From NCBI GenBank assembly GCA_007644065.1, contig VJWN01000004.1, forward strand, positions 1,054,001 to 1,118,000: a stretch of DNA of 64,000 nucleotides, in the 5' to 3' direction. The notes beneath the pieces are model-generated. The model worked only from the letters and a program-made list of their open reading frames with translations. It was not told the DNA's origin and made no database searches. The number at the start of each line of letters is the position of its first letter. Positions within the stretch are counted from its first letter, which is position 1. The stretch is from Margaritispora aquatica. Taxonomy: Eukaryota; Ascomycota; Leotiomycetes; Helotiales; Discinellaceae. Positions 41,353 to 53,329 of the stretch are shown here, in pieces. Made by a program: the position numbers and the translations under genes.

Positions 41353-43193
41353 ATGGTACTTGCCATGTAGATTGCAAAGTACGATGGTGGCCAGCTGCTG
41401 GACTATACAGATGCCAGATTAATTGCTACTGCCAGGAGGATGGATGTGATGAGATGATACTGCACAATTCTGTAGACAGCAATAATAGTATCGGCATAAA
41501 TCATTGTCGTTTTTGTAAAAAATACAGATTGCTAACTACATCTAATCCTTCCTCAATCCAACAAAATGACTTTTGGTAGCAAACAGTCTACCGATAATTC
41601 GCAGGATCGTTCCGTCCAATAACATACCACGCGTCTGTCATTCAAACTCAGTCATTGCATCAGTCGAAACCCAAGAACTAAAACTTACGAATCACACCTG
41701 GGATCCAGCCTAGACAATCAAGTAATATGTTGATGAGAAGATCACAACTGCATCCAGTCTTAAGGAAGACGGCTACAAATGGTAGGAAGATGGCAAGAAG
41801 ATAAAGGCACACATCGGACTAGGATGTAATCAGATTCTGGAATCTCACGGTATTTGGGACATGAAAATCGTTGGATGAAGACTGGAGACATACACTTGAT
41901 GATCTAGGCATTGTGCTTTCACTAAATTGTCGAACTGGCGTTTTGGTTGCGCGATTTGAAGTTGTGAGTTATCAAAGGTGGTAGAAGCAAGTAATAATAC
42001 ATTCCAGTTGATGATCATCACCTGCGAGAAGCAGCAATTATACGTATATTTTTCAAAGATAGAGATGTGCAGTGACGTACTAGTCAACCCCCCTCTCTCT
42101 TGATATAAGGTTTCGCCAATCTCAACGGCTCTTGATGCCTGCCCTCTTGGCACCACGACATGGAAATGATTGGAGCATTACGCTGGGTTGGTCTCTCAAT
42201 AGCAGAAGCTAAAGAAGCTAGTATCTTGACTGCAATGGAGCATCGAGAAGTTCACCGGTTCTGAAGGCTTGGACACTTGCTGTTTTGCCGAGACAAAAGA
42301 TAGTGAGTTCCAAGATAAACATCGAGTTTGCTGTTGGCTGACGCAATCTAGAAAATTTGCTTGAGTGAGGAATGACCAGGAGGGAAGTTTGCCAATTATT
42401 AAATTAGCATCTGTTTCTCGGAAACTTCATATTACCTTGTGATCTCCCACAGGTGCTGGTCGAGCATAGATATAAACTTATGGCTGACCTGTTGTCTAAT
42501 GAACTTACTGTATAAAGCTCGTCAACTAAGTTCACTAAGGATGAAAAGCTGAGAGAGCTGAATACTTCAAGTCATCTAGCTTCCCACAGCTATTTAATTT
42601 TGGAACTTGGTACACTACAAGCAACAGCAACCAAGCCCTTTCACTTTCAATTTGCAACACGTCTATGATCTATACAACTGAAATCTACGAAATTTGGAGA
42701 AATTTTTGTTGGGTTTGAATGAGTATGCTGATTCTGGTGCTGCTTGAAATGTGTGTTCGTAGTCGTAGCGTGCGAGGAATTGAAATCGAAATTGGCCAAA
42801 GACTTTACACACCTGGCTCAGCAAGGTTTGGTAGACCAAGCTGTCTGAGTGAAAAGAGAGTACTGAATAGCAAACTCTGATAGCTTTCGGTACAGAAATA
42901 ACAAGTATACGGAAGAGAATATCGTTTGTCGATTCATTTCGTGTAAGTTAGGGACCAGAAGTACATGGTCAAAACAAGTACTGAAACTTCACTTTCAAAT
43001 AATGTAAAACTTCCTTCGTGTTAATCAAATTGAATAGATACGATATTCTCTCATCACTCAATCTGTCAATTCACTCGAAGCGCCACCTTCCCAACATATA
43101 GATATCTACCTATGCGGGAAACATTTCAATTCTAACCAACCCAAAACATTACTAAATATCCCAACATCTCCACATCTACAACCAACAATCATC
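41353..43193. other. Intergenic 1.8 kb
   Basis: AT-rich sequence between two broken 2EXR copies. No gene is supported. Confidence 0.5.
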
Positions 43194-44093
43194 ATGGAAG
43201 GAGATCAGAACATTGGGTTCAACCGTAAGTCACCAGGATACCTCCAACAGCAGCATACGACTATGGACTTCGTTCGCAAAGGGGGACCTTGCTAGCCAAG
43301 TTCACTTCACAGTTGCGCAAGGCAGCGTTTTCCACGCTTCTCCAGTATGGAGCCAGCAGCGCATATACAACAACTCTTCGAGACCTTCCATGAATTTCCC
43401 AGACTGCCAATGGAGATTCGCGCCATAATCATCAAGCTCTCCCTACCATCCGCAAGAGACGTCCAAATCGTACCTGTTCGACCTAGCCATACGAACGAGT
43501 ACTAGGATTGCTGGATTACCATACACGTTGCCGATACAAGTATCATGCTGGCCAACTGGGAATGCCGAAGAGAAGCACGCAAAATCCTCAAGCCTCCAAA
43601 GGGCTACCACCCCTCCAGCTGGACCATCCATGTCGACCCCAACAGCGACACGTTCTGCTTTCCCGACATCATAAGCCAAACCTCTCTCATCAGCATTTTA
43701 ACCCGTATCAAGCTACAGATCGGCTCGTTTTCTCGGCTCACCTTAGATCTTAAACTGTTGACATTGACGGAGCCAGACCCCAATATTGCCGAGTTTAAGA
43801 CATGCGTCCAGGAGGCTGGCGTGAGAGAGATTCTGTTAGTGCGTGAGGCGCTCTTCTTGCAATATCATATCTCACGAGATGGCAGTTGCGACCATGTCAA
43901 CGTTATGAGGTTTATGAAGAGTGGGTTTGACGATGAGGCACACTTCGAGATCGATTAGTGGGCGAGGGACTTGCAGGAGAGGTCGCTGGTAAAGGATAAC
44001 AAGTCTATGTCGCCTATTGTTAAGTTTGGCGAGTGGACCGTTGCGGTTGAGAAGAGCTTGGGAGATCGGTATCGGGAGGTTCCTTGGGCTTAA
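43194..44093 (+). pseudogene. Broken 2EXR-domain gene (one or two in-frame TAG)
   Basis: A short first exon 43194-43224 (MEGDQNIGFN) can be joined to 43360 by a 135 nt GT-AG intron. The next block is the 2EXR core FHEFPRLPMEIRAIIIKLSLP. The frame meets TAG at 43503, continues as MLANWECRREARKILKPPKG and on for 150 codons, meets TAG at 43956, and can continue as WARDLQERSLVKDNKS to TAA at 44091. The second TAG may be the natural end. A 36 nt segment from GTACCT to TACTAG could in principle be a very short in-frame intron removing the first TAG, but that is shorter than any other intron in the window. Function of the family is unknown. Confidence 0.68.
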
Positions 44094-44896
44094 AACTGGG
44101 ATGCCATTTAAGCGAGTAGTATCAGATGAACACTGGCACTCTCCACGCTCAATTGATCTTGTCAACAAGCGGCAATCTTCTCGGTTCCTGATAAAACGCG
44201 AAAGTGACACTGTGATGTGGGAATGCTAACGTAGGACATGACCAGATCAGGTTGCTCATTGTTCTAACCGCGAATTTAGCACAAAAAACAAATACGAAAC
44301 CTCAACCTACTGTGACAGCGTCGACGACCTTACGCTCGAATTACACTTGGTTAACTACAGCCTTTTCGCATTATGCTCAATATTAGGCCATAAGAATAAC
44401 AAAGGACGAAAAAACACAAGAGACATTCTCACTTGACTCCTTCACTTGCTAGAATGACATTACTCCATCTACTTCACGCTTGTGTGCGATTTGCACCACT
44501 TTCAATAATGAAAAAGAATGCCTAGAGAAGAAGATTGCAAGTCTAAACCTGGGGTAGTAAAGAGAAAATTTCCTCTTTACTCTATCTTCATTGCCATTTC
44601 TTCTCTTGGCTCAAAGTAAAGTCCCACATCTAAATTCTATGCATTGCTACCACAGCATATACCAGTCAGCGTGGCACATTCAAATTTCCAGCTCTCCCTT
44701 GATAGAATAGGTCTTCGAATTTAACTGCGAGACATCTACTTGAGATACTTCTCGGCATCAATTCTCGGCATCACAGCAAGATGTCTCATCTTCTTTTAAT
44801 CCTGCCGGTACATGGCACGATCTTAGGTGAGAGATTGCGAGAGACAGAAAATATTGGATCTCGTATGCTGCTTGTTTGTGTGGCGTATGATTCATT

Positions 44897-44950
44897 GTTC
44901 ACTGTTCATTATTCACTGTTCATTGTACAATGTGTAATTTACAATGTGTG
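44897..44950. repeat. Short direct repeats and palindrome
   Basis: Two near-identical 14-mers of the form TTCACTGTTCATT(A/G) are adjacent. They are followed by the perfect palindrome CATTGTACAATG (44921-44932) and two copies of ACAATGTGT. It may be replication-slippage debris; no function is implied. Confidence 0.7.
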
Positions 44951-45914
44951 AAGCGCAATACACACTTTGCATAAGTTAAAACGAAAACAGAATTCAACCT
45001 CAAAAAGAAGGGGAACCGAGTAGGAGAGTAGAGAATAGTAGATATGTACATAGAACGAACGACACTATAAATCCTGCATCTAACCGTGAGTCGCATTACA
45101 TGTTCTCGACCTGTATCTTGGTAACAAATTCACGAATGTCGTTTCCTTAACCAGCAAAGTACTTGGGAATGAAGATTCAGCTTTACTGATAATGATGAGA
45201 ATAGACAGACCATACCTTGATGGTCATGCTTTGTGCTAGGTACAAGCAAGTTCTAAATCCATCTGATATACGTTAGGATAGCTACCTACTACTTCACGAA
45301 CCACCTCCATTCATTCCCATCCTCCATCTCACCATGATAAGAAAGAACATCTCCTACTCACTCGCCACCCTCACAAGTGTATGAAGACCGAACCTAATTT
45401 CTCCGCCATAAGGCTCCTCAATCTTGATAGACTAACTTCCTTCCAGACTTCGGACTTGACCTTGTGGAAAATGCGCGTCAGTATACAGAAGCCATGAAAG
45501 TCGGAGATCAACACAAATTGCAAGTCTCGCTTAGAAGTGAACATGAATTGGAAGTTCGGGGTTGGAAAATGATTATGGTTATTGTTGTTATTGTTAAGCA
45601 GTCTAGTATGCAGGTACCGAGGAGGCAATGACTTAACAGCAGCGCTCAAGTATACTATTTCGACAGTACGAAGCTCAACTTCATACGGCTACACATCTCA
45701 CAAGGCAAACATGCGGTGAATGCCATCAATGCTAGCAAAAAGTACCAAGAAGGCAGGTCCTCTCCTCCCCACCTAGCATGAAATCAAATCCCGAATCCCG
45801 AATCCCAAACCCCAAATGCCAAAAGTAAGCCGGGTGCCAAATCGGCTCACTTCCTGCCTACCATCATCCATCATAATCACAATGCGTAACAATGACAGCA
45901 TCACCACTACCTAC

Positions 45915-46018
45915 CTACCTTCCTACCTTCCTACCTTCCTACCTTCCTACCTTCCTACCTTCCTACCTTCCTACCTTCCTACCTTCCTACCTTCCTACCT
46001 TCCTACCTTCCTACCTTC
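45915..46018. repeat. Octanucleotide tandem repeat (CTACCTTC)n
   Basis: Thirteen perfect copies of the 8-mer CTACCTTC, preceded by two CTAC units. The array opens long spurious frames reading YLPTFLPS repeats; these are not genes. Confidence 0.96.
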
Positions 46019-46206
46019 CTACCCACCAAACCCACCGGACCTTTTCTTCCCTCCCATCCCTCCGCATGCCTTACCTTTTACACCAGCCTCGCCGCAAACA
46101 AGAAGTTCATCCACCCGCACGAACGTTCTCAATAATTACTCCATAGTACCAGGCAAGCATGTGCTGTGCCGTGACTGCCTAGCAGCCTGATCCTCCAAAG
46201 GCACAT

Positions 46207-46229
46207 ACACACACACACACACACACACA
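46207..46229. repeat. Dinucleotide repeat (AC)n
   Basis: A run of about 11 AC units in the gene-poor region. Confidence 0.95.
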
Positions 46230-49200
46230 AACTCTCTCTCGCTTCGCTCGCAAGGCATCATTCCCACGAGGCTGCCTGCATACCTGCCCCCCGCCACCCC
46301 TTCCTTCATTCACATCCGCTTGAAAACTAAAGTAAGAATCAGGCAAAGACGCAGGAACAAGGAGATCACGATGCGACGAGGATTGATCGCCCGAAGAAGC
46401 CGAAAGAAGGAATTGCTGACACCTTTTTCGATTCGATTTTGCTACAATACAGTACTTGCCGTCTCGTCTTTCCTCGCCTCGCCTCGCCTCATCTGACAGG
46501 GACACCACTTTCAATTATTTTCCCATTTTAAAACTTCCATGAACATTTTCACAATGAAAAGAATATGGAAAATGTGTGTGCGCTCTACCAGGATATTGCT
46601 TCTAGACTCGTGTTTCGTCTTGCTTATCATTCGCAAGTGTGGTGGGGAATCTAGGTAAGAAAGGCTCAACGGTGTGACCCTCGCTGCTGCCTACACTGTC
46701 GCCCGCTCGCTTACTCGCTTGAGCTCAGCGATCAACATGAACAACACGAACAAACCAACCAAAGCAACTACAGTTATTTGTCCGATCTTATTCACGGCTT
46801 CGTGATAATAAGCGCAAGGGTATGGGTTAGTGAATGTATCCTCGATCGCTTTACATAATGTCAACAGTGTCATTATGCTGCTTGCTTGCACAACATCAAA
46901 AATGGAAGCAGACTAGAAGCAAACAAGCACGCAAGCGACGGTAGGGTAGCTGTTGGTGAGACACGAGAGAAAATTCTAGATACGACGATGCATAGAACAA
47001 ATCCCAACGCCAAGGAAGAGTACACAGAGATGAAAACACACTCGTATCACGCATCACGCATTCAACCCTCCCGAAAATTCTTCGTCGGATCATCTCGACA
47101 TCATCTCCTGGGAAACCGTCCCGAAGATCGTGTCGTTGTGTTGTTGTGTGCGTGTGCGTGTGAGTGTGCTTGTGTGTATGTGTTGTCTTTTCCGCCCGGA
47201 TGATGGGCGCAAGAATTCTCGCTCCCCACCTTCCCGACGACCGCAACCCTCCTTTTCCATCCCCGTGCATGTATGTATCTATTCATTGTCCACTCGTCTA
47301 CACCAAGCGGTCCAATTCGCCTAGCTTGGAAAATTCTCGAAATTTCTTCATCGCGAAAATAGGTAGGAAAAGGAAAAAAAAAGGACAACTTTGCTATTTC
47401 CGCTTCCATGATGTGGTGATGATCTTCATTTAGGACATCTGGCCCCCTATCTCATTGAGTGGGTGACTTGGCGTGCCTGGCCTTGCCTCTTCGTATTGAC
47501 CACGTTACTTGTAAATGAAAATTGTGAACAGATGGTTCGTATCTTTTTTCTCGAATCCCATGTTCCATGTTCCATAATTTCCATTTCCATTGATACCAAA
47601 GTGGCGAATGCGGCAAAAGGAAAGCTCAAGCTCAAAGCCAAGAAAAAGTAAACGTGGCTCATCTCTCCTTCCGAAGATGACTCACTACCAATCACGACAT
47701 GTGTATTGGTTGGCGATCCGTAATTAACGCCGATTCTGGGGACGGCATGGACGGGAGAGCGCTTGAGTAATCTCAGGATCAGGGAAAGGGCGACGAAATC
47801 GGAGTGTGGCTGACTGGATCAACTGGATTGACTGTCAACTTGGGATTTTATTAAATAATTGGCAGGCTTCTTCCGCATGATGATCTAGAAGAATGCTGCT
47901 TTGGGAATTAGCGTGACAAGGGGGAAAGGGTGAGTGAGTGAGCGAGTGAGAAACTTGAGAGAGTGAGAGAAGCCAGGCATGCAGATGACGAGTTTGAGTT
48001 TTGTTTGCGGCATGGCATTGCGCGAAAGCTACGACGACGAGGGAGGGGTTGAGTGGGGAACGTGGGTGAACTCCGAGATAGGCCGAGGATGGGGTAAGGA
48101 CAGAAGGGACAGAAAGGATGGGAGGATTCGGGATGTCATGGGATGAGGCCGACATCTGACGATATCGGATCTTCGGTTTAAGTCTGTCTGCGTGGGTGGT
48201 GACGGGAGCGAGCGAGTCCAGTATGAGTGAGTGAGTGAGTCAGCTTTGCGTGTTTGATGGGCGATTTCATCATCATCAGTTGCGACAGCAGGTGATTTGT
48301 GAGCTGGTGGAGCCCTGAAAAGCGCGCGCTTATGAGATGGTTGGCTGAGAGACCGGGAGATGAGTGAGATGAGACGAGATGAGATGAGTGTGAGGAGAGT
48401 GTGTGAGGATGATTTGTTGGTTTGGACCTCTCCAAAGTCTCCCATTTCTTGATCCCTCGTCTCACGGCAAAATATGTCACACAGTTCATGTTGGAATATC
48501 CTCATCAATGGGGTGACGCATGGTAAGTAACGGCCTGAATCGGTTGAGTGTGAGTGAACACACCGTAGTGAAAGACTCATTCATTCTCATGTCTGCTGTC
48601 GTTACTTTGTTGTCCCTAGCCGGAAACAGAAGGGTTGGCGTTCAGCTCTTCTCATCATTCCACCTACCTGATTCGACCAGTGTCAGAGTCACCGCTTCGC
48701 GAGGCATTTTTTCACTGACGACCTGAGAATGGGCTATGGGTTCTTGGATCTCGTGATGGAGCCTGGATGGTAGTGGAATTGAGTTTGACTCGGTCGCGCC
48801 CGCTAGTACCTTGTTTGAAGGTTCTCGTGATGTTATGAGATTTCGGTACTTCTCTTTGTTCTTTGTCCAACCTCAAAGTCTCTGGAGATGTCAAATCGGT
48901 TTGCCTAGGGGCACCCTGCTTTGTCTACATTTGCACAAGGCGATATGCTGCCAAGCACAGTAAATCACGAGATGACAGCTGAACATACTTGCTTAGTATT
49001 TTCTGCATGACCTTTATTCTTTGATGGTTCGCCTTTTGCCTTACGTGAGGCAGGGTCTAAGTTGAAGCCTAGAGCTCGTCCTTCGCTTATTGAGGGTCGG
49101 TTAAAGGATTTGGGGCACCAGGCTACGATTTGAGTCATTGTCATGATAGCGGCGTGTTGATTGGTGATGATTAGAAGGAGGAGGAGCAGATCCGTAGACA

Positions 49201-52200
49201 GGATGATCAAAGCCTTCCCAGAACATTCTTCAGGTGGCTGGCGGTGGTGTTGTTGTGCGGGAGGACAAAGGGGGAAACCCTTGGTGTGCGGGGGATTCCT
49301 GTGTTCATTCATCGATATTCTGGGGAGAGAGTAGAGGAGACGAGACATCTCAACTGGGCCACAGTTCGCTGGCAAGTCTTGCTTGGAGGAGACAACTGCA
49401 TGGCAGGCTGCAACTGCTAGAGGCCACAGGTAGATACTAGAAGCATCAAGGAGGAGAGAGTAAGGTAAGGTTGGTGAGATAATGCTGATTACAGGAAGGA
49501 GGGGTTAGATTATTGAGTGACGGCAAAGTCGCCGACAGGCAGGATTATGCTGCTGGATTCTTTATTTCTTTGCTAATGGGTGCGCCGGCGGCGGGCATAC
49601 AGCAAGCTGCAGGATGATGCTGATGTTGCTGTTGCCAAAAGCCAATAGTCGTGAGGTTTGAGTCTAGAGCGGGGAAGCCGTCCACCGTGATGATTGGGTG
49701 TGTGTCTCAAGGGTGCAGAAAATACAGTTCGTCTTGTTGATAATGGGGATTCGACTTGATCGATAACCTACCAACCTGCCACTTTCTCTTTGTTCATGTT
49801 CTTGGCTCCTTGGGATTGCTAGAAGGGAGAGGGTTAGGGTTGAGAACCTGCTTGCTGGAGGAGGATTGTGAAGACTGATTGAAATATCGATATTCTGTCT
49901 ATTTTTATGCTTACGTCGCAAAGTCCTCTGCTGTTCCTGGAAATTCAGGAGTATTGCTTCATCTTTGAGTCAGCCTTCTCACGTACGCCATCTTCCGGAT
50001 TTGACCAAGGGGCTGACGATTGAAGGTGGTGTGCTTGAAACTGATTGATGAAGATGATACGAATGATCCATCGCTTATGGAACCCAACCAGCCCTTCCAA
50101 CACCCTCGACCTCCTGCAGCTGCGTCGCCATCTTCGAATAGAACAGCTGTATTCCGCTTGGCAGTTCAAAGTAATCCATAATATGCATGCGTGGAAGTGA
50201 GTAATTCTCAGCCTGATGGCGAACTCGTGGGTCTGTACGGAGTAGCGTACTGTACTTCTACTGTGATGATACCCAGGCGTGCCAGGCCAGGTCTCACGGG
50301 TGGCAATTATGGATACCCAGCATGAGCGACGTGGCGGTATACGGATCGGATCTTCAAATTGCATATTGGTGTGCTTCGTGATCCAAAGATCAACAACACT
50401 GCCATTGCCAGGACGCTTTCGTCTTGGAGCCAGAATCAAAAGCTCAAAAGAGATAATTCTGGACTCAACGGGATCGGCGGGAAGAGGCTGAGAGATCAAT
50501 AATTCCTTACGCTCAAAGTCCATATTGCTTTGGTTGCACGGCACTGCACAGCACAGCTCAGCACAGTACAGCGGCCGGTCCATGCTGCATGACAACAGCA
50601 AGCCGAGTAGTACGCGATGTTCATGTGAGTTGGGAAATAGAACACCACGAAACACAAGGAATGGGAGATGGGAACTAGAACAAGAGCACAGTTAAACATT
50701 GGAGTTAACTTTCTCCACATTGATCTAAAGTTGATTACTGTATGTCATATCGGAAACAGATTGAGAATGGGGTTTGAAGGCATTGATAGCAAGGCTGTGC
50801 AGGATGCTCCAGCGGGCTGAGGATTCTTAATTTGTCTTTGCCTTTTGCTGCGTATCTCAACTCACTAGGGACGAGTAATTCCACGACCGTTCTTCCAGGC
50901 GGCTTGGACAAGGCTGAGTGATGAAAGGGTGTGGTGTGTGTATCATGAGGTGGCACATTGCGCGTCGAACCACTGGAGGAGATCATGACCATAGAATGCA
51001 AGGCTTTACGGTAGGCTGTGGGTTAGGTCCTGCAATAGATCATGAAGGAAAACGATGACAGTGATAATGTCGAGTCGTCGAATTGAGTGGAGTGCAAGAG
51101 GATGAAAAGTCGACAATAATGTGGTACGAAGCAGTAGGTACTCGAGGATATCTAGGTAACGTATGTAGGTAGGTTACCATTTGTGATGATGGAAGTGGAC
51201 AAAGTAGGAATACATCATATTGATCCAACCAATCTCTCAAACCACCTACTTACAGTACAGTACCTTGGGTATTGATGGAAAGTGAGGTAGGTATCGATAG
51301 GTACATTGACAAAACGATGATGGTAAGAGGCAAATTAAATGGGTGACAATAATGGTGATAATAGTAATAATGATAATAATCATAATAAATCCTTGATATC
51401 TTGGTTCGATCGTTTGTCTTGGCTGGGCTTTGAGCTGCGCATGTGTGTGGATGCTCTTTGATTCTCTCGATGCCCGGTCGATTCAGTCAATGCTGTCGAT
51501 GCTCTCGCTGGTGTGGTTTGTGGTTTTTTTTCTCTCCAAGTGGCGGTATTGTCACTAGCGTCAACCATATCGGATGAAAGCCACCTGCACCGATGCCAGT
51601 GAGGCCAAACTTTGATCTTACCTCCACTTCCTTCCCCTCCCTTCCCAAACCTTCAAAATACTTTCAACTTCGCTTATTGATCCAATCATTACATCATCAG
51701 TGAAGTAAAGTTCAAGTAAAGTTCAAGGTGGCTTCCACTTTGGTAGGCGATGAGAGGTTCCAAGATCATGAGCTGCAGTAGAAAATCCAGATACAGATGA
51801 TAGAATACTCGAGGGGAAGGCGCGTTCTGAAGTTCTGCAGTTGTGGTCGTACTTGCCATCCCAACATGAGTGACTCTTTCCTTCGGTTACGAATGTACGG
51901 TGACCAGTGGCTGAACGCTCCTTCCTGCCCCATGTCAAACCATGTTGACCCCCTTCTCTCTCTCTCTGTCTCCCTCAGGCCCCAGTCCAGTAGTCCAGTC
52001 ATCAGCCATCAGCCCAGTTGCCCCCCCCCAACTGACTGTAACAAAACCAAGCAATGCCCGCATTTCGAGTGTCGACTTTTTGAAATCCCTCCCCAAGCAA
52101 CAATGTCACGACCGAAACAATAGAACCAGCGGCTCACTGAAGTCTGCAAATTATCAACAACTCTCCACTACTACTACAACAACTACTGCAACTACTTGTA

Positions 52201-52976
52201 ACCTGCTCCATACAATCTGAACAGAAATCCTCACTCGCAACTCCAACCATCCGGTATATCGGGGAACATTCAACCTTTATACTCGTTTCTACAATTCGCC
52301 CTCGTCCACTTCCGCTCCCCTGCGACCACCAAAAGGCAAAGAGGCAAAGGCCACCCAACCTCGCCCACACTCGTGCACTCGCCCCCTCTACCTGGCCAGT
52401 GACTCTCACCCAGCCTACCAGCCTACCAGCCTAATCGAACACTACCACCACTTCCTACCACAACCACCTCAACCCGACCAGTCATACTCTCTGTCTACCT
52501 AAATTCGATTCATTCTTCGCCACATTTCATACCTTACTTGAGCATTTCGAAGGCTCCTTTGTTCCTTATTTTATCTCATCTCGTTTCTTTCATAATACCC
52601 ACTCAGTTACCTGTCTCCGTCTGTACCTGCCGAGGAAGCCTGGTGTTGTTTTCCACAGCGCTTGCTTGCTTGCTTTCCACTTCAGTCACACTCCTCCGAC
52701 ATATCAACATTGACATAGATCCACCCGCGGTCACTGTCACGATACTAGTCCAGGTAGCACTTGCCACCTGAGAGTCACACATCTGAGTCGATTCAGAGAA
52801 GAAGAAAAAGACACATTTGATCCTCCAACAACTACTCCACTCAATCCTTTCCAGTCATCGCCCTCTCCTCGACCGATTAATAAGGAAGCTCGACCTCCTC
52901 CTCTTCCTCTACCACCCTTCAGATATCTTCGAACCAACCCATACGTTTATTCTGCCTGCCGCGCGCGCATCTTTCA

Positions 52977-53000
52977 ATGGTTGCTAGCACTCGCCTCTAG
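52977..53000 (+). promoter_or_regulatory. uORF 1 upstream of cyclin gene
   Basis: ATG at 52977 starts a 7-codon frame (MVASTRL) ending TAG. It lies 330 nt before the cyclin start and is the first of three short frames in the putative leader. It is a uORF only if the leader includes it unspliced. Confidence 0.4.
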
Positions 53001-53049
53001 TTCACCATTTATCGAAACAGTTACCATTTCCACCGTCGAAAAGGTCACA

Positions 53050-53148
53050 ATGCTCCTCGCCCTCCTCGAATTCTCCCCAGTCGCCAGTCTTACATCGTCT
53101 ACCGGTATTATCGTTTGTGAAGGAATCTTTTCGACTCCTTTGCTCTGA
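53050..53148 (+). promoter_or_regulatory. uORF 2 upstream of cyclin gene
   Basis: ATG at 53050 (context CACAATG, favourable in fungi) opens a 32-codon frame ending TGA, starting MLLALLEFSPVASL. It is the longest of the three short frames ahead of the cyclin start. Confidence 0.4.
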
Positions 53149-53195
53149 CTCTGTCCTCCTCTCCTCGATTCTCTAGCTCTGCAACCAAAAGTTGT

Positions 53196-53240
53196 ATGAG
53201 CCCGTTACTCGTCCGAAGGCCTCAAAGATTCAGTTTATAA
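53196..53240 (+). promoter_or_regulatory. uORF 3 upstream of cyclin gene
   Basis: ATG at 53196 opens a 14-codon frame (MSPLLVRRPQRFSL) ending TAA, 90 nt before the cyclin start codon. No other ATG intervenes between it and 53330. Confidence 0.4.
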
Positions 53241-53329
53241 ACGTTTTATCGGTTCGACTTTGTACAGACAGGCGACTGGAGTTCTGTCATATAGAAATTT
53301 AATCCTCCCAACCTCGACATACCTCGAAG

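Larger units (their letters stand above)
44094..53329. other. Gene-poor 9.2 kb region with microsatellites
   Basis: No gene is supported. Simple repeats are common: an octamer array at 45915-46018, (AC)n at 46207-46229, GT-rich sequence near 47135-47185, GAGT repeats near 48223-48240 and TAA-rich sequence near 51340-51390. A 14 nt direct repeat and the palindrome CATTGTACAATG lie near 44897-44950. The right part, roughly 51.6-53.3 kb, is C/T-rich and may be promoter and long leader of the cyclin gene. A 67-codon frame at 46691-46891 (-) could make one membrane helix but has no other support. Confidence 0.5.

Noticed and set aside
45816..46190. Long plus-strand frames reading YLPTFLPS repeats
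   Set aside because: They are produced entirely by the octamer array CTACCTTC, which is open in several frames.
46691..46891. Short minus-strand frame with one potential membrane helix
   Set aside because: Its longest form lacks an ATG and hydrophobic stretches of this length arise by chance; no relatives recognised.
48029..48580. 183-codon minus-strand frame, Ser/His/Pro-rich
   Set aside because: It is open because of GAGT/GTGA simple repeats and shows no coding character.
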